DNA from: Aeromicrobium sp.
GTDB taxonomy: Bacteria; Actinomycetota; Coriobacteriia; Anaerosomatales; Anaerosomataceae
Length of the DNA: 64,000 nucleotides
NCBI GenBank assembly: GCA_015351705.1
Contig: JADIIM010000037.1
Span: 62,001-126,000, forward strand
Reading direction: 5' to 3'
The notes beneath the pieces are model-generated. The model was not told the DNA's origin. It made no database searches and was given only the letters and a program-made list of their open reading frames with translations. Position numbers and translations under genes: made by a program. Within the stretch, counting starts at the first letter, position 1. Each line of letters begins with the position of its first letter. This document shows positions 26,446 through 36,548 of this stretch, one piece after another.

Positions 26446-27918
26446 CTATCGGCTGCGCGCGAGCTCTGCGGCGGCCCGCAACCTCCTGAGTGCCACCGTG
26501 CGATCGAGCAGGGCCAGCGACTCGAAGAGCGGGGGAGAGACGAGGCTTCCGGTCACCGCCACGCGCACGGCCTGGAACACGGGTTTCGGCTTCATGCCGA
26601 GTGCCTCGGGAAGAGAGCGAAGCGCCGCTTCGATGCCCTCGGCGGTCCACGCGGTCACGCCATCGAGCGCCGCCGTCGCAGCCTCGAGCACTCCGGGCGC
26701 GCCCTCGGCGGCCAGTGCCTTGTCCGCGGCGACAGGATCGATCTCCACCGCGTCGCCGAACAGGAACGTCACGGCAGGAGCGATCTCGGTCATGCGCTTC
26801 ACGCGCTCCGACACCAGCGGCGCGAGCTCCTCAAGCCACGCTCGCCGTGCGCCCAACGTCTCCCGCGTGCCCAGACCAGCTTCCGCAAGCCAGGGGACCA
26901 TGCGCTCGACAAGCTGCTCGGGCGACATCTCCCTTATGTAGACGCCGTTCATCCATTCGAGCTTCTCAACGTCGAAGATCGCGGGGTTCTTCGAGATCCG
27001 CTCGAGGGCGAAGTTCTCCTGGAGCGTCTCGGCGGAGATGATCGTGGTCTCCCCGTCCAGCGACCATCCGAGCAGCGCAAGGTAGTTGAGCAACGCTTCG
27101 GGCAGGATGCCTTCGTCGTGGAACGCCTCGACCGACGTGGCCCCGTGGCGCTTGGAGAGCTTCTTCCCATCCGGGCCGAGGATCATGGAGAGGTGCGCGA
27201 ACTGCGGCACTGCGGCGTCCAGCGCCTCGAAGACCAGTACCTGCTTCGGCGTGTTGGAGAGGTGGTCGTCGCCGCGGATCACGTGGGTGATCGCCATGGC
27301 GGCGTCGTCCACCACTGTCGCGAAGTTGTATGTCGGCGTCCCGTCACTGCGTACGAGAACGAAGTCGTCGACGGACATCGCGGGGAACACCGTCTCACCA
27401 CGCACCACGTCGTCCACCACGATCTCCCCACGGTCCTGCGGTACCGCCAGACGCCACACGCATGACTCACCCGCGTCGATGCGCTCCCGGGCAACGTCCG
27501 AGCCCAGACGCCGGCAGGTGCCGTCGTAGCCGCCGCTGCTCTCACCGGAACGGGCGGCGGCGCGTTTGGCCTCGAGCTCCTCCTGCGTGCAGAAGCACGG
27601 ATACGTATGCCCTGAGGCCTTGAGCGACTCAAGCGCCTCGGCATAGTGCGCCGCCCGTTTCATCTGGAAGTACGGCCCGTACGCCCCATCGACCTCGGGA
27701 CCTTCATCCCAGTCCAGGCCCAGCCAGCGCATGGACCGGAGGATCTGCTCTGTGTTCTCGGGCGTGGAGCGCTCCGGGTCGGTGTCATCGATACGCAGCA
27801 CGAAGACCCCGCCTGCGCGGCGGGCGAACGCCCAGTTGTAGATGGCGGTTCGGGCGCCGCCGATGTGAAGGAGGCCGGTCGGGCTGGGGGCGAAGCGTAC
27901 GCGGACCTGCTGAGTCAC
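26446..27918 (-). CDS. gltX: Glutamyl-tRNA synthetase
   Basis: Charges tRNA-Glu; 490 residues. HIGH-type motif in RFAPSPTGLLHIGGARTA (about 8-25), RIDDTDPERS near 43, the zinc-region CFCTQEELEAKRAA near 112 and KMSKS-type KLSKRHG near 248. The C-terminal all-helical anticodon domain places it in the bacterial discriminating/non-discriminating GluRS group; which of the two cannot be read from the sequence. GTG start with AGAGGA about 6 bases upstream. It is followed on the same strand by tRNA-Gln, tRNA-Glu and glnS. Confidence 0.95.
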   Translation of the reverse strand: MTQQVRVRFAPSPTGLLHIGGARTAIYNWAFARRAGGVFVLRIDDTDPERSTPENTEQILRSMRWLGLDWDEGPEVDGAYGPYFQMKRAAHYAEALESLKASGHTYPCFCTQEELEAKRAAARSGESSGGYDGTCRRLGSDVARERIDAGESCVWRLAVPQDRGEIVVDDVVRGETVFPAMSVDDFVLVRSDGTPTYNFATVVDDAAMAITHVIRGDDHLSNTPKQVLVFEALDAAVPQFAHLSMILGPDGKKLSKRHGATSVEAFHDEGILPEALLNYLALLGWSLDGETTIISAETLQENFALERISKNPAIFDVEKLEWMNGVYIREMSPEQLVERMVPWLAEAGLGTRETLGARRAWLEELAPLVSERVKRMTEIAPAVTFLFGDAVEIDPVAADKALAAEGAPGVLEAATAALDGVTAWTAEGIEAALRSLPEALGMKPKPVFQAVRVAVTGSLVSPPLFESLALLDRTVALRRLRAAAELARSR

Positions 27919-27962
27919 GGGAATCCTCTCGGACGGAGCGGGATGGCTGGATGCGCGGTACG

Positions 27963-28391
27963 TCAGGCGTCGTGGGCCTCAGGTTCCGCCTCGCGCGGCA
28001 TGCCGCGCTTGAGGAGGTACCAGGTGATGCCGACCGAGAGGATGAGCACCGACAACGCGAGAGCCTTCTCAAGCATGTCCGGGCCCGTCTCGAAGATGAC
28101 CAGCTTACGCACGACAGCGACAAGCCCGGCCTCAAGGACCACGCTGATCACGTTCTTGTGCTGCATGTAGGCGACTGCGATGCGGATCAGCTCGATCACG
28201 ATGAAGACGATGAGCACCGTGTCGATGGTCCGAGTGATGCCCTCCGGTGTCATGAACCCGTCGGCGCGAGTGACCTCGAGCATCTTGAGCACGATGTCGA
28301 CCACGCCCAGCGCAGCGAGGATGACAAGAAGCACGGTCACGGCGCCCTCGATGTAGACGACGACGCGATTGAGTCTGTCTATGTAGAGCAT
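27963..28391 (-). CDS. PsiE-like small membrane protein
   Basis: 142 residues with four hydrophobic helices: near 10-31 (VVYIEGAVTVLLVILAALGV), 50-72 (IDTVLIVFIVIELIRIAVAY), 78-95 and 105-125, and a charged C-terminal tail. The pattern fits the phosphate-starvation-inducible PsiE family, whose biochemical role is unknown. ATG at 28391 has GGGAG five bases upstream; another ATG at 28403 would add four residues. It is divergent from metK, with the metK promoter and riboswitch between them. Confidence 0.75.
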   Translation of the reverse strand: MLYIDRLNRVVVYIEGAVTVLLVILAALGVVDIVLKMLEVTRADGFMTPEGITRTIDTVLIVFIVIELIRIAVAYMQHKNVISVVLEAGLVAVVRKLVIFETGPDMLEKALALSVLILSVGITWYLLKRGMPREAEPEAHDA

Positions 28392-28457
28392 CGGCACTCC
28401 CATGGGTCGGTTGACCCGTACATGATAGCGCGTCGAACCATCCTCCGAAGCGGACGC

Positions 28458-28486
28458 TTGGCTTCCGGCATGCCGCATGCTATCGT
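28458..28486 (+). promoter_or_regulatory. metK promoter
   Basis: TTGGCT (28458-28463), a 17-base spacer and TATCGT (28481-28486). The predicted start near 28493 is just before the riboswitch P1 strand at 28497. Confidence 0.55.
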
Positions 28487-28496
28487 CACAGTCGTT

Positions 28497-28626
28497 CTCA
28501 TCACGAGGCAGCGCCTGCAAACGCTGCAAAAGGGTCGAGGGACCGCACCCGATGACGCCCCGGCAACCGACGTGAACACGACGCACGGTGCCCCATTGCG
28601 GCAGGCGGCAACGCCTGGAAGATGAG
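28497..28626 (+). ncRNA. SAM riboswitch (SAM-I clan) upstream of metK
   Basis: P1 is formed by CTCATC (28497-28502) and GATGAG (28621-28626). Inside are ACGAG after P1, GAGGGAC near 28536-28542, CCCGATGACGCC with CGGCAACC at about 28548-28568, and GGTGCCCCATT near 28588, ending in the GGAAGATGAG typical of S-box RNAs. An extra GCAGC/GCTGC stem (about 28509-28527) sits where the P2 arm starts, so the RNA may be a SAM-I, SAM-IV or intermediate form. A terminator follows at 28655. The gene behind it makes S-adenosylmethionine, so the logic is feedback. Confidence 0.88.
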
Positions 28627-28654
28627 GGAAGATCGCGGCACGCTATGCCACACG

Positions 28655-28691
28655 ACGTCCCTTGTCTGTCCGGACAGGGGACGTTTCTCTG
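28655..28691 (+). terminator. Riboswitch-controlled terminator before metK
   Basis: ACGTCCC (28655-28661) pairs with GGGACGT (28678-28684) and the stem continues inward (TTGTC with GACAG) to a short loop; TTCTCTGTT follows. Lying between the SAM aptamer and metK, it is the expression platform: with SAM bound, transcription should stop here. Confidence 0.85.
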
Positions 28692-28749
28692 TTCGGGTCG
28701 ACCGAAAGCGCCTGCGGGAACGCGGGCCCGGAGCCACGAAGGAGGCTCG

Positions 28750-29997
<1,248 letters not shown>

Positions 29998-30009
29998 CAT
30001 GACCGCTCC

Positions 30010-30045
30010 GCGAAGGCCGTCGACCTCGATGTCGGCGGCCTTCGC
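30010..30045 (+). terminator. Hairpin between metK and priA
   Basis: GCGAAGGCCG (30010-30019) pairs with CGGCCTTCGC (30036-30045); an inner CGAC/GTCG extends it. It lies 13 bases after the metK stop. TATGCT (30046-30051) follows directly and may be the priA -10. Confidence 0.55.
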
Positions 30046-30058
30046 TATGCTGTCCCGT

Positions 30059-32296
30059 ATGGATATCGCAAAGACCATCGCCCGCGTCGTCGTCGACGTC
30101 CCGGCCCGCGCGCTGAGCGACCCGTTCGACTACCGCGTTCCGCCCGCGCTGGCCGCCGAGGTCTCGGTCGGCTGTCCTGTTGTCGTGCCGTTCGGACCCC
30201 GACACTGCCTCGGCTACGTCGTCTCACTCGAGCAGTCGTCTGCCTTCGACGACAGACTGCGCGACCTCGAGGGCGTCGTCGGCGCTCCGGTGTTCGACGA
30301 GCACGCGATCACCCATGCCCGTTGGATCGCACGCGAGTACCTGGCGCCGCTGTCCGAGTCGCTGAAGCTGTTCCTGCCACCTGGCGGCGCACCGCGCGTC
30401 CACGCGGAGCCCGGTGGTGGATGGACCCTTGTGGGGCGACAGATGAGCCCCACATCGGACCGGCTCGTCACCCTGACCGGCGACCACCGGCCCCGGTCCA
30501 ACGCAGTGGTCCAGCGCGCGGTGCTCGCCGCTCTGGAGGCCGGTCCCGTCACGGTCGCCGAGCTCGCCGCCGAGGTCCGCGGTGCGGCCGCTGCGGTCCG
30601 CACCCTGGAACGTGCGGGTGCGGTCAGCGTCTCCGATCGTCGGCGATACCGGCGCCCTGGGGGACCGAACCCGCAGTCGACGCGCCACCCGCACACCGAC
30701 GAACAGGCCCAGGCGATCACCCGCATCCTCGCGATGGTGGAGTCCGGCGGCGGTGTGGCCCTCCTGGACGGCATCACCGGTTCAGGGAAGACGGAGGTGT
30801 ACCTCTCGGCCATCGAACACGTCCTTGCCGAGGGGCGCTCGGCGATCGTGCTCGTCCCTGAGATCTCCCTCACGCCGCAGACAGTGGGCCGGTTCCGTGC
30901 ACGGCTCGGCGGTGACGTCGCCGTCATCCACAGTCGCCTTTCCGCCGGCGAGCGCTTCGACCAGTGGCAGCTCGCCCTCTCCGGGCAGGTGAAGGTCGTC
31001 GTCGGTGCGCGGTCCGCCCTCTTCGCGCCGGTCCGCGACCTCGCACTGGTCATCATCGACGAAGAGCACGAGCCGTCGTACAAGCAAGGTCAGTCGCCGC
31101 GCTACCACACGCGCGACGTTGCGGAGCACATCTGCGCAGTACGCGGCGCGGTCCTCGTCCTGGGATCCGCCACGCCGAGCCTGGAGACGATGACCCTCGC
31201 AGACGAGGGAGTCTACGAACGGCTCCCGCTGACCCGCCGCGTGGGGGGAGGGTCACCCGCACCCATCGAGGTCGTGGACATGGCCCGTGAGTTCGCCGAG
31301 GGACATCGCTCCATCTACTCGCGTTCACTCACGCAGCACCTTCGCAGCGTGGCGGAGCGCGGTGAGAAGGCGGTGCTGTTCCTGAACCGCCGTGGCTTCG
31401 CCTCCTTCCTGCTATGCCGGGAGTGCGGCTTCGTGCCCACGTGTGAGTCGTGCAGCGTCTCGCTGACTTACCACGAAGACATCGCATCGCTTCAGTGTCA
31501 TCACTGTGGCGCCGCCCGTCCGGTGCCACCGACGTGCCCACGTTGCGGTAGCGCGTACCTCCGGCGCTTCGGTGCCGGCACCCAGCGTGCCGAGACGGAC
31601 CTGCACACCCTGCTGCCGGGACTGCCGGTCATCCGCATGGACGCCGACACCACTGCCCGCAAAGGCGGTCACGAACAGACTCTCCGCTCCTTTGAGGCGC
31701 TCGAGTCCGGCGTCCTACTCGGCACGCAGATGATCGCCAAGGGCCTGGACTACCCCGAAGTCACGCTCGTTGGCGTCCTCAACGCGGACTCCAGCATGCA
31801 CGTGCCCGACTTCCGCGCCGCCGAGCGGACGTATCAGCTGCTCGAGCAGGTAGCCGGACGCGCGGGACGGGGACCGGCCGGCGGGCACGTGGTGGTGCAG
31901 ACGTACTGGCCGGATCACCCCGCCGTACGGGCCCTCGTCATGCGCCGGCCGGCGTTGCTCTACGACGAGGAGCGCGCCGTGCGCCATGAGCTGGGGTTCC
32001 CACCGTACGGACGGATCGCGAACATCGGGTTCAGCGGCAGCGACCTGCGCGATGTCCGGAGTGCAGCCACGACGACCGCCGAGGCGCTGCGAACGGGCCT
32101 GCCGGACGGGCTCACGATCGTGGGGCCCGCTCCCGCCCCGATCGAGCGTATCAAGGGCAACTGGCGGTGGCACATGCTCGTCAAGGGGCCTCCACGCTCT
32201 GACGTCTCCGGCGCGCTCGTCCCTCTCCTCGCAAAGGTGGCGCCTCCTGATGGCGTGACGCGCGTGGTCGACATCGACCCTGCCGGCATGCTGTGA
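30059..32296 (+). CDS. priA: Primosomal protein N' (replication restart helicase PriA)
   Basis: Superfamily 2 DNA helicase that restarts stalled forks; 745 residues. N-terminal DNA-binding 3'BD and winged-helix domains (about 1-220), Walker A DGITGSGKTEVY near 237, DEEH in IIDEEHEPSYKQ near 335, and the zinc cluster with paired cysteines CRECGFVPTCESC and CHHCG...CPRCG between about 450 and 505. Unlike in many Actinobacteria, where helicase motifs of PriA are degenerate, Walker A and DEEH are intact here. ATG at 30059 is 7 bases after TATGCT with no Shine-Dalgarno site, a leaderless arrangement. Confidence 0.93.
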   Translation: MDIAKTIARVVVDVPARALSDPFDYRVPPALAAEVSVGCPVVVPFGPRHCLGYVVSLEQSSAFDDRLRDLEGVVGAPVFDEHAITHARWIAREYLAPLSESLKLFLPPGGAPRVHAEPGGGWTLVGRQMSPTSDRLVTLTGDHRPRSNAVVQRAVLAALEAGPVTVAELAAEVRGAAAAVRTLERAGAVSVSDRRRYRRPGGPNPQSTRHPHTDEQAQAITRILAMVESGGGVALLDGITGSGKTEVYLSAIEHVLAEGRSAIVLVPEISLTPQTVGRFRARLGGDVAVIHSRLSAGERFDQWQLALSGQVKVVVGARSALFAPVRDLALVIIDEEHEPSYKQGQSPRYHTRDVAEHICAVRGAVLVLGSATPSLETMTLADEGVYERLPLTRRVGGGSPAPIEVVDMAREFAEGHRSIYSRSLTQHLRSVAERGEKAVLFLNRRGFASFLLCRECGFVPTCESCSVSLTYHEDIASLQCHHCGAARPVPPTCPRCGSAYLRRFGAGTQRAETDLHTLLPGLPVIRMDADTTARKGGHEQTLRSFEALESGVLLGTQMIAKGLDYPEVTLVGVLNADSSMHVPDFRAAERTYQLLEQVAGRAGRGPAGGHVVVQTYWPDHPAVRALVMRRPALLYDEERAVRHELGFPPYGRIANIGFSGSDLRDVRSAATTTAEALRTGLPDGLTIVGPAPAPIERIKGNWRWHMLVKGPPRSDVSGALVPLLAKVAPPDGVTRVVDIDPAGML

Positions 32297-32305
32297 CGTG
32301 GGTGT

Positions 32306-32311
32306 AGAATA
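32306..32311 (+). promoter_or_regulatory. -10 element before def
   Basis: TAGAAT at about 32306-32311, ten bases after the priA stop. The def ATG follows about 60 bases later. The -35 region is weak. Confidence 0.4.
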
Positions 32312-32371
32312 GCGCTGCGCACGCGGCATCGGATTTGCACGTCCAGAGCACCGTCGATGGAGACCACACGC

Positions 32372-32857
32372 ATGGAAGTCCTGCACCACCCCAATCCTGT
32401 ACTGAAGAGCCATGCGGCCGACGTCGATCCGTCCGCCGACGGCTCACTCCGCGACCTTGTCCGTGCGATGGCCGAGACCATGTACGAAGAGAACGGCATC
32501 GGGCTCGCAGCGCCCCAGGTGGGCGTGGACAAGCGTGTCATCGTCTTCGATGTGGACGACAAGCTGGCTGCGCTGTGCAACCCGGTCATCGTGGAGGCCA
32601 GCGACGACACCGAGGTCGACGACGAGGGATGCCTCTCCGTTCCGGGGATCACCGTGCCTGTCGCACGCTCCGTCCGCGTGGTGTGCAAAGGCCAGACGAT
32701 CGAAGGCCGCGAGATCACCATCGAGGCGGCCGACCTGCTCGCGCGGGTGCTCCAGCATGAGATCGACCATCTCGATGGCGTCCTCATACTCGATCGTGCG
32801 CCCGCCGAGGTGCGCTCTTCGATCATTCGCGCATACCACGAGGCCAACCGACTCTAG
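32372..32857 (+). CDS. def: Peptide deformylase
   Basis: Removes the formyl group from new proteins; 161 residues. The three family motifs are present: GIGLAAPQVG (about 45-54), EGCLSVPG with the metal Cys near 88-95, and QHEIDHLDG, the HExxH metal motif near 130-138. ATG at 32372 has GGAG about 9 bases upstream; ATG at 32357 would add five residues but has no ribosome site. First gene of a def-fmt-rsmB set. Confidence 0.95.
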   Translation: MEVLHHPNPVLKSHAADVDPSADGSLRDLVRAMAETMYEENGIGLAAPQVGVDKRVIVFDVDDKLAALCNPVIVEASDDTEVDDEGCLSVPGITVPVARSVRVVCKGQTIEGREITIEAADLLARVLQHEIDHLDGVLILDRAPAEVRSSIIRAYHEANRL

Positions 32858-32877
32858 AGCCGAAACGGGGGAGCGCC

Positions 32878-33798
32878 GTGCGCGTCGTCTTCATGGGCAC
32901 GCCGTCGTTCGCCGTGCCATCGCTTCTGGCTCTTCACGCTGCACACGAGGTGGAGGCCGTCTTCACGCGTCCCGACGCTGTCGCCGGCAGGGGCGGATCA
33001 CGGCGACCGTGTGACGTTGCACGCACAGCGCGCGAACTCGGCATTCCGGTCATGCAGCCGCAGACCCTGCGCGGAGCGGCGACCGCGTCTCTTGCCGAGA
33101 TCGGTCCCGATGTCGTGTGTGTCGCCGCGTACGGCATGCTCCTGCCACCGGAGACGCTCGCCGTGCCGCGGTACGGGTGCATCAACGTCCACGCTTCCTT
33201 GCTCCCACGACACCGAGGCGCGGCGCCGGTGCAGCGAGCCATACTCGCCGGGGATGCCACCACCGGCGTCAGCATCATGCTGATGGAGGAGGGCCTCGAC
33301 ACCGGACCGTATGCGATGCAGCGGACCGTGGAGATCGGTGATCGGTATGCCGCCGATGTGGAGAGCGAGCTCGCTCTCGCGGGCGCCGATGCGCTGGTCG
33401 CCGTCCTTGCCACGCTCGATACCGGTACTGCGACCTGGACGCAGCAGGACGACACCCTGGCGACGTATGCGACGAAGGTGACCAAAGACGACGTGGCGCT
33501 GCTGCCAGAGATATCCGTCCGGGAAGCGCTCCTGCGTGTTCGCGCCTCGTCAAGGAGCGCGCCGGCGCGCGCCTGCCTCGGCGATCGCGAGATGACGGTC
33601 GTGCGCGCCAGTATCACCTCTGCCACCGCAGGTCCCGGGGCTGTCTGCATCCATGAGGGCGCTCCTGTGCTCGGCTTCGCCGACGGGGCGCTCAGGCTCG
33701 ACGTCGTGCGCCCGGCTGGAAAGGGCGACATGCCCGGGTCCTCGTGGGTTCTCGGCGCACGTCTGCCCGAGGGTGTCTGCTGGCGGTGCACCCGGTGA
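32878..33798 (+). CDS. fmt: Methionyl-tRNA formyltransferase
   Basis: Formylates initiator Met-tRNA; 306 residues. Motifs: VVFMGTPSFAVPSL at the N terminus, the formyl-folate site INVHASLLPRHRGAAPVQRAI (about 102-122) with its Asn-His pair, and a Fmt C-terminal domain from about 205. The GTG start has GGGGGAG about 5 bases before it. Lies between def and rsmB, the common bacterial order for formylation and deformylation. Confidence 0.95.
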   Translation: MRVVFMGTPSFAVPSLLALHAAHEVEAVFTRPDAVAGRGGSRRPCDVARTARELGIPVMQPQTLRGAATASLAEIGPDVVCVAAYGMLLPPETLAVPRYGCINVHASLLPRHRGAAPVQRAILAGDATTGVSIMLMEEGLDTGPYAMQRTVEIGDRYAADVESELALAGADALVAVLATLDTGTATWTQQDDTLATYATKVTKDDVALLPEISVREALLRVRASSRSAPARACLGDREMTVVRASITSATAGPGAVCIHEGAPVLGFADGALRLDVVRPAGKGDMPGSSWVLGARLPEGVCWRCTR

Positions 33799-35138
33799 GC
33801 GTGGCCAGATCGCGCATGGCCGCTCTTCGCGTGCTCCAGCGGGTACGGCGCGATAGCGCGTACACCGGTCCAGCACTCGCGCGCGAGCTTGCGTCGGCAG
33901 GCCTCGATGCGCACGAGGCGGCGTATGTGACCGCGATCGTGCACGGCGTCCTGTCCACGCTCGGCGTTCTCGATGAAGCGCTCGCCCGACACCTGCGCAC
34001 CGTCGCCGAGCCTCGGATCACCGACGTCTTGCGCCTCGGCGCATACGAGTTGCTCTTCGGGGCGGCCCCGGCCTACGCAGTGGTCGACGAAGCCGTTTCG
34101 GCCGCACGGAAGGTCAGACCTCAAGCGTCGCGTCTCGTGAACGCCGTGTTGCGCCGCCTCGCCGACGAAGCGCCGGAGTTCCCCTGGGGAGACCCCGCGA
34201 CCGACCGGGATGCGCTCGGACGTCTGACGGGGCATCCGCGGTGGATCGTCGACCTGCTCCTGGACTCGTACGGCCCTGACGACGGCCGTCGCGCGCTGGA
34301 GGCCGGGGCCGCGCCGGCGCCCTCGTACATCCGCCTTGACCCGTTCGCGGCGTCGCGTGAGGAGACGCTCGCACGCCTGGCGTCAGCCGATCCTCATCCG
34401 GCGCCACCCGATCCCGACTGCTTCACGCTTCGCACGCCCGCTGCCGCCTTTCGTGATGCGCAGTCATCCGGATGGTTCGCTATGGACGCGGCCGCACAGT
34501 TCGCGCCGGCGGCATGCTCCCCACGGCAGGGGGAGCGCATCGTCGACATCGGCGCCGGGCGCGGCAACAAGACCGTCTGTCTTCAATCGATCGCGGTCCG
34601 CAGCGGTGGAGCCGCGGAGATCAGCGCCGTCGACGTCCACGCAGGCAAGACGGCCGTGCTCCGCGAGCGGCTCGCGGCCTCCGGAGTACCCGCTGTCTCG
34701 GTCATCCAGGCGGACGCCACGCGTCTCGGAGAGGTGCTGGAACCACACTGCGCCGATGCGGCCATGCTCGACGCACCGTGCACGGGGCTCGGCACGCTGC
34801 GCCGGTACCCTGAGAAGCGCTGGCGGATCACCCCAGACGACATCGGCAGGATGGCGAGTCTTCAGACGGAGCTCCTCACCGCGGCCGCGATCCTGGTCCG
34901 GCCCGGGGGGCGGCTGGTGTATTCTACCTGTAGTGTCGCGCCCGGAGAGAACGGCAGTGTGGTAGCCGCGTTCCTCGCCGCCGAGGCCGGATCCCGCTTC
35001 CGGGTGCGTCCCGTCGACGACCTCGTCCCGCCCGAGTGGGTGCGGTTTGTCGACGCCGAGGGGTGTTTTCAGTCGTGGCCCGAGGTCGATGGCCCCGACG
35101 GGCACTTCGTTGCGGTGCTGCAACGCACCGCCGACTGA
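33795..35138 (+). CDS. rsmB: 16S rRNA (cytosine-967-C5)-methyltransferase RsmB
   Basis: 447 residues. An N-terminal NusB-like RNA-binding domain (about 1-135) is followed by a Rossmann methyltransferase: SAM motif VDIGAGRGNKT near 250, DAPCTGLGTLRRYPEKRW near 323 and VYSTCSVAPGEN with the catalytic Cys near 375. GTG at 33795 is preferred because it overlaps the fmt stop (GTGA), a pattern used repeatedly in this window; a GTG at 33786 is also possible. Confidence 0.93.
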   Translation: MSVARSRMAALRVLQRVRRDSAYTGPALARELASAGLDAHEAAYVTAIVHGVLSTLGVLDEALARHLRTVAEPRITDVLRLGAYELLFGAAPAYAVVDEAVSAARKVRPQASRLVNAVLRRLADEAPEFPWGDPATDRDALGRLTGHPRWIVDLLLDSYGPDDGRRALEAGAAPAPSYIRLDPFAASREETLARLASADPHPAPPDPDCFTLRTPAAAFRDAQSSGWFAMDAAAQFAPAACSPRQGERIVDIGAGRGNKTVCLQSIAVRSGGAAEISAVDVHAGKTAVLRERLAASGVPAVSVIQADATRLGEVLEPHCADAAMLDAPCTGLGTLRRYPEKRWRITPDDIGRMASLQTELLTAAAILVRPGGRLVYSTCSVAPGENGSVVAAFLAAEAGSRFRVRPVDDLVPPEWVRFVDAEGCFQSWPEVDGPDGHFVAVLQRTAD

Positions 35139-35164
35139 CCGCTTGTCGACGGAGGAGGGGACCT

Positions 35165-36130
35165 ATGCGTACCACGCGTATCGTCGAGATGCTCGAGGTG
35201 ACCGAGGCTGCGGCGCTTGCCGCTGGGCGTTGGATGGGCAAGGGCGACAAGGACGCCGCTGACAAGGCAGCTGTCGAGGCAATGCGCACCGCCTTCGATC
35301 ACATCGACATCGATGGGGAGATCGTCATCGGCGAAGGGGAGCGTGACGAGGCCCCCATGCTCTACATCGGCGAGAAGGTCGGAGCAGGCGGGGAGGCGAT
35401 CGACATCGCGGTCGATCCGCTGGAGGGCACCAACCTCTGCGCCTACGGTCAGCCCAACTCGCTCGCCACCCTCGCGTTCGCACCGAAGGGCACCCTCCTG
35501 AACGCGCCCGACACCTACATGTGGAAGATCGCCACCGGTCCTGCGGCCGCGGATGTCATCCACATCGATGCGAGCCCCACGGAGAACGTCCGCAACGTCG
35601 CCCGCGCGCTCAAGCGCCCTGTCGAGGACATCGTGGTGTGCATCCTGGACCGCGACCGGCACTCTGATCTCATCACCGAGGTGCGCGCCGCGGGTGCGCG
35701 CATACGCCTGATCACCGACGGCGACGTCCACGGCGCGGTGGCAACGGCTATCGAAGGAACCGGGATCCACCTCTACATGGGAGCGGGGGGCGCCCCCGAA
35801 GGCGTGTTGGCGGCTGCAGCGATGCGCTGCATCGGTGGCTGCTTCATGGGGCGTTTCGCGTTCCGGAGCCCCGAGGAGCGCGCCCGCGCCGAGAAGATGG
35901 CGCACTGCGACATCGACGGCGTGCTCGACATGGACTGCCTCGTGAACACCGACGAGGCCGCGTTCATCGCCACCGGCGTCACCGACGGGGAGATGCTCCG
36001 CGGCGTCAAGTACTTCGGTCAGGGCTCCCGCACCCACTCCATCACCATGGAGAACGCGACCGGTACCGTTCGGTTCGTGGAGACGGTCTATCGCGCGGGC
36101 AGCGAGAAGTTCTGGGTCCGGATGGACTGA
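35165..36130 (+). CDS. glpX: Class II fructose-1,6-bisphosphatase
   Basis: Gluconeogenic phosphatase; 321 residues. Metal and phosphate motifs IDGEIVIGEGERDEAPMLY (about 46-64) and VDPLEGTNLC near 85 are intact, as is MGAGGAPEGVLAAAA near 205. This is the GlpX type, the usual form in Actinobacteria. AGGAGGGG precedes the ATG. Its stop is only 13 bases from the stop of the convergent FmdB-type gene, with no clear terminator between. Confidence 0.94.
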   Translation: MRTTRIVEMLEVTEAAALAAGRWMGKGDKDAADKAAVEAMRTAFDHIDIDGEIVIGEGERDEAPMLYIGEKVGAGGEAIDIAVDPLEGTNLCAYGQPNSLATLAFAPKGTLLNAPDTYMWKIATGPAAADVIHIDASPTENVRNVARALKRPVEDIVVCILDRDRHSDLITEVRAAGARIRLITDGDVHGAVATAIEGTGIHLYMGAGGAPEGVLAAAAMRCIGGCFMGRFAFRSPEERARAEKMAHCDIDGVLDMDCLVNTDEAAFIATGVTDGEMLRGVKYFGQGSRTHSITMENATGTVRFVETVYRAGSEKFWVRMD

Positions 36131-36143
36131 GCCCCGCGCCCGG

Positions 36144-36437
36144 CTACGATCCCGCTGCCGGGCACGAACCGCATGCGTCGGATGCCGCCGCGCACGGCGC
36201 CGCAGTGCCGCTGTCTGCCGTCTTAGGCGCTGAGCCGGAGCCGGCGTCTTCCGCCGCCCGGGGGCGGTAGTCGGTGTTGTGGAAGCCGGAGCCTTTGAAG
36301 ACGACCCCGACGGGCGTGAACAGACGCTTGGCCGGCGTATCGCACTCCGGACACACCACGGGTGTCTCGTCGCTGGCCGACCGTGTGATCTCGAAGACCT
36401 GAGCGCACTCGGCGCACCGGTAGTCGTAACGCGGCAT
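36144..36437 (-). CDS. FmdB-family zinc-ribbon protein
   Basis: 97 residues. The N-terminal FmdB/CxxC ribbon is MPRYDYRCAECAQVFE (two Cys) and CPECDTPAKRLFTP (two Cys). The linker VGVVFKGSGFHNTDYR is typical of the family. The tail is A/S/G-rich with three more cysteines (PCAAAS, DACGSC). Members are small putative regulatory proteins of unknown role. ATG at 36437 has GGAGG a few bases upstream on the minus strand. Confidence 0.85.
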   Translation of the reverse strand: MPRYDYRCAECAQVFEITRSASDETPVVCPECDTPAKRLFTPVGVVFKGSGFHNTDYRPRAAEDAGSGSAPKTADSGTAAPCAAASDACGSCPAAGS

Positions 36438-36535
36438 CGTTCCTCCATGAGATGGATCGCTGGTCGTGCGGATTCGCAGCATAGCGTCGCGCTGCCCCGC
36501 GGACAAGTGCGCCCACGCGATCGTCGCGTCGTTGG

Positions 36536-36541
36536 TATACT
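36536..36541 (+). promoter_or_regulatory. -10 element of a leaderless gene (PASTA protein)
   Basis: Consensus TATACT at 36536-36541, exactly 7 bases before the ATG at 36549, with no Shine-Dalgarno site. Transcription would begin at or next to the A of the start codon. Confidence 0.6.
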
Positions 36542-36548
36542 CACGAGC

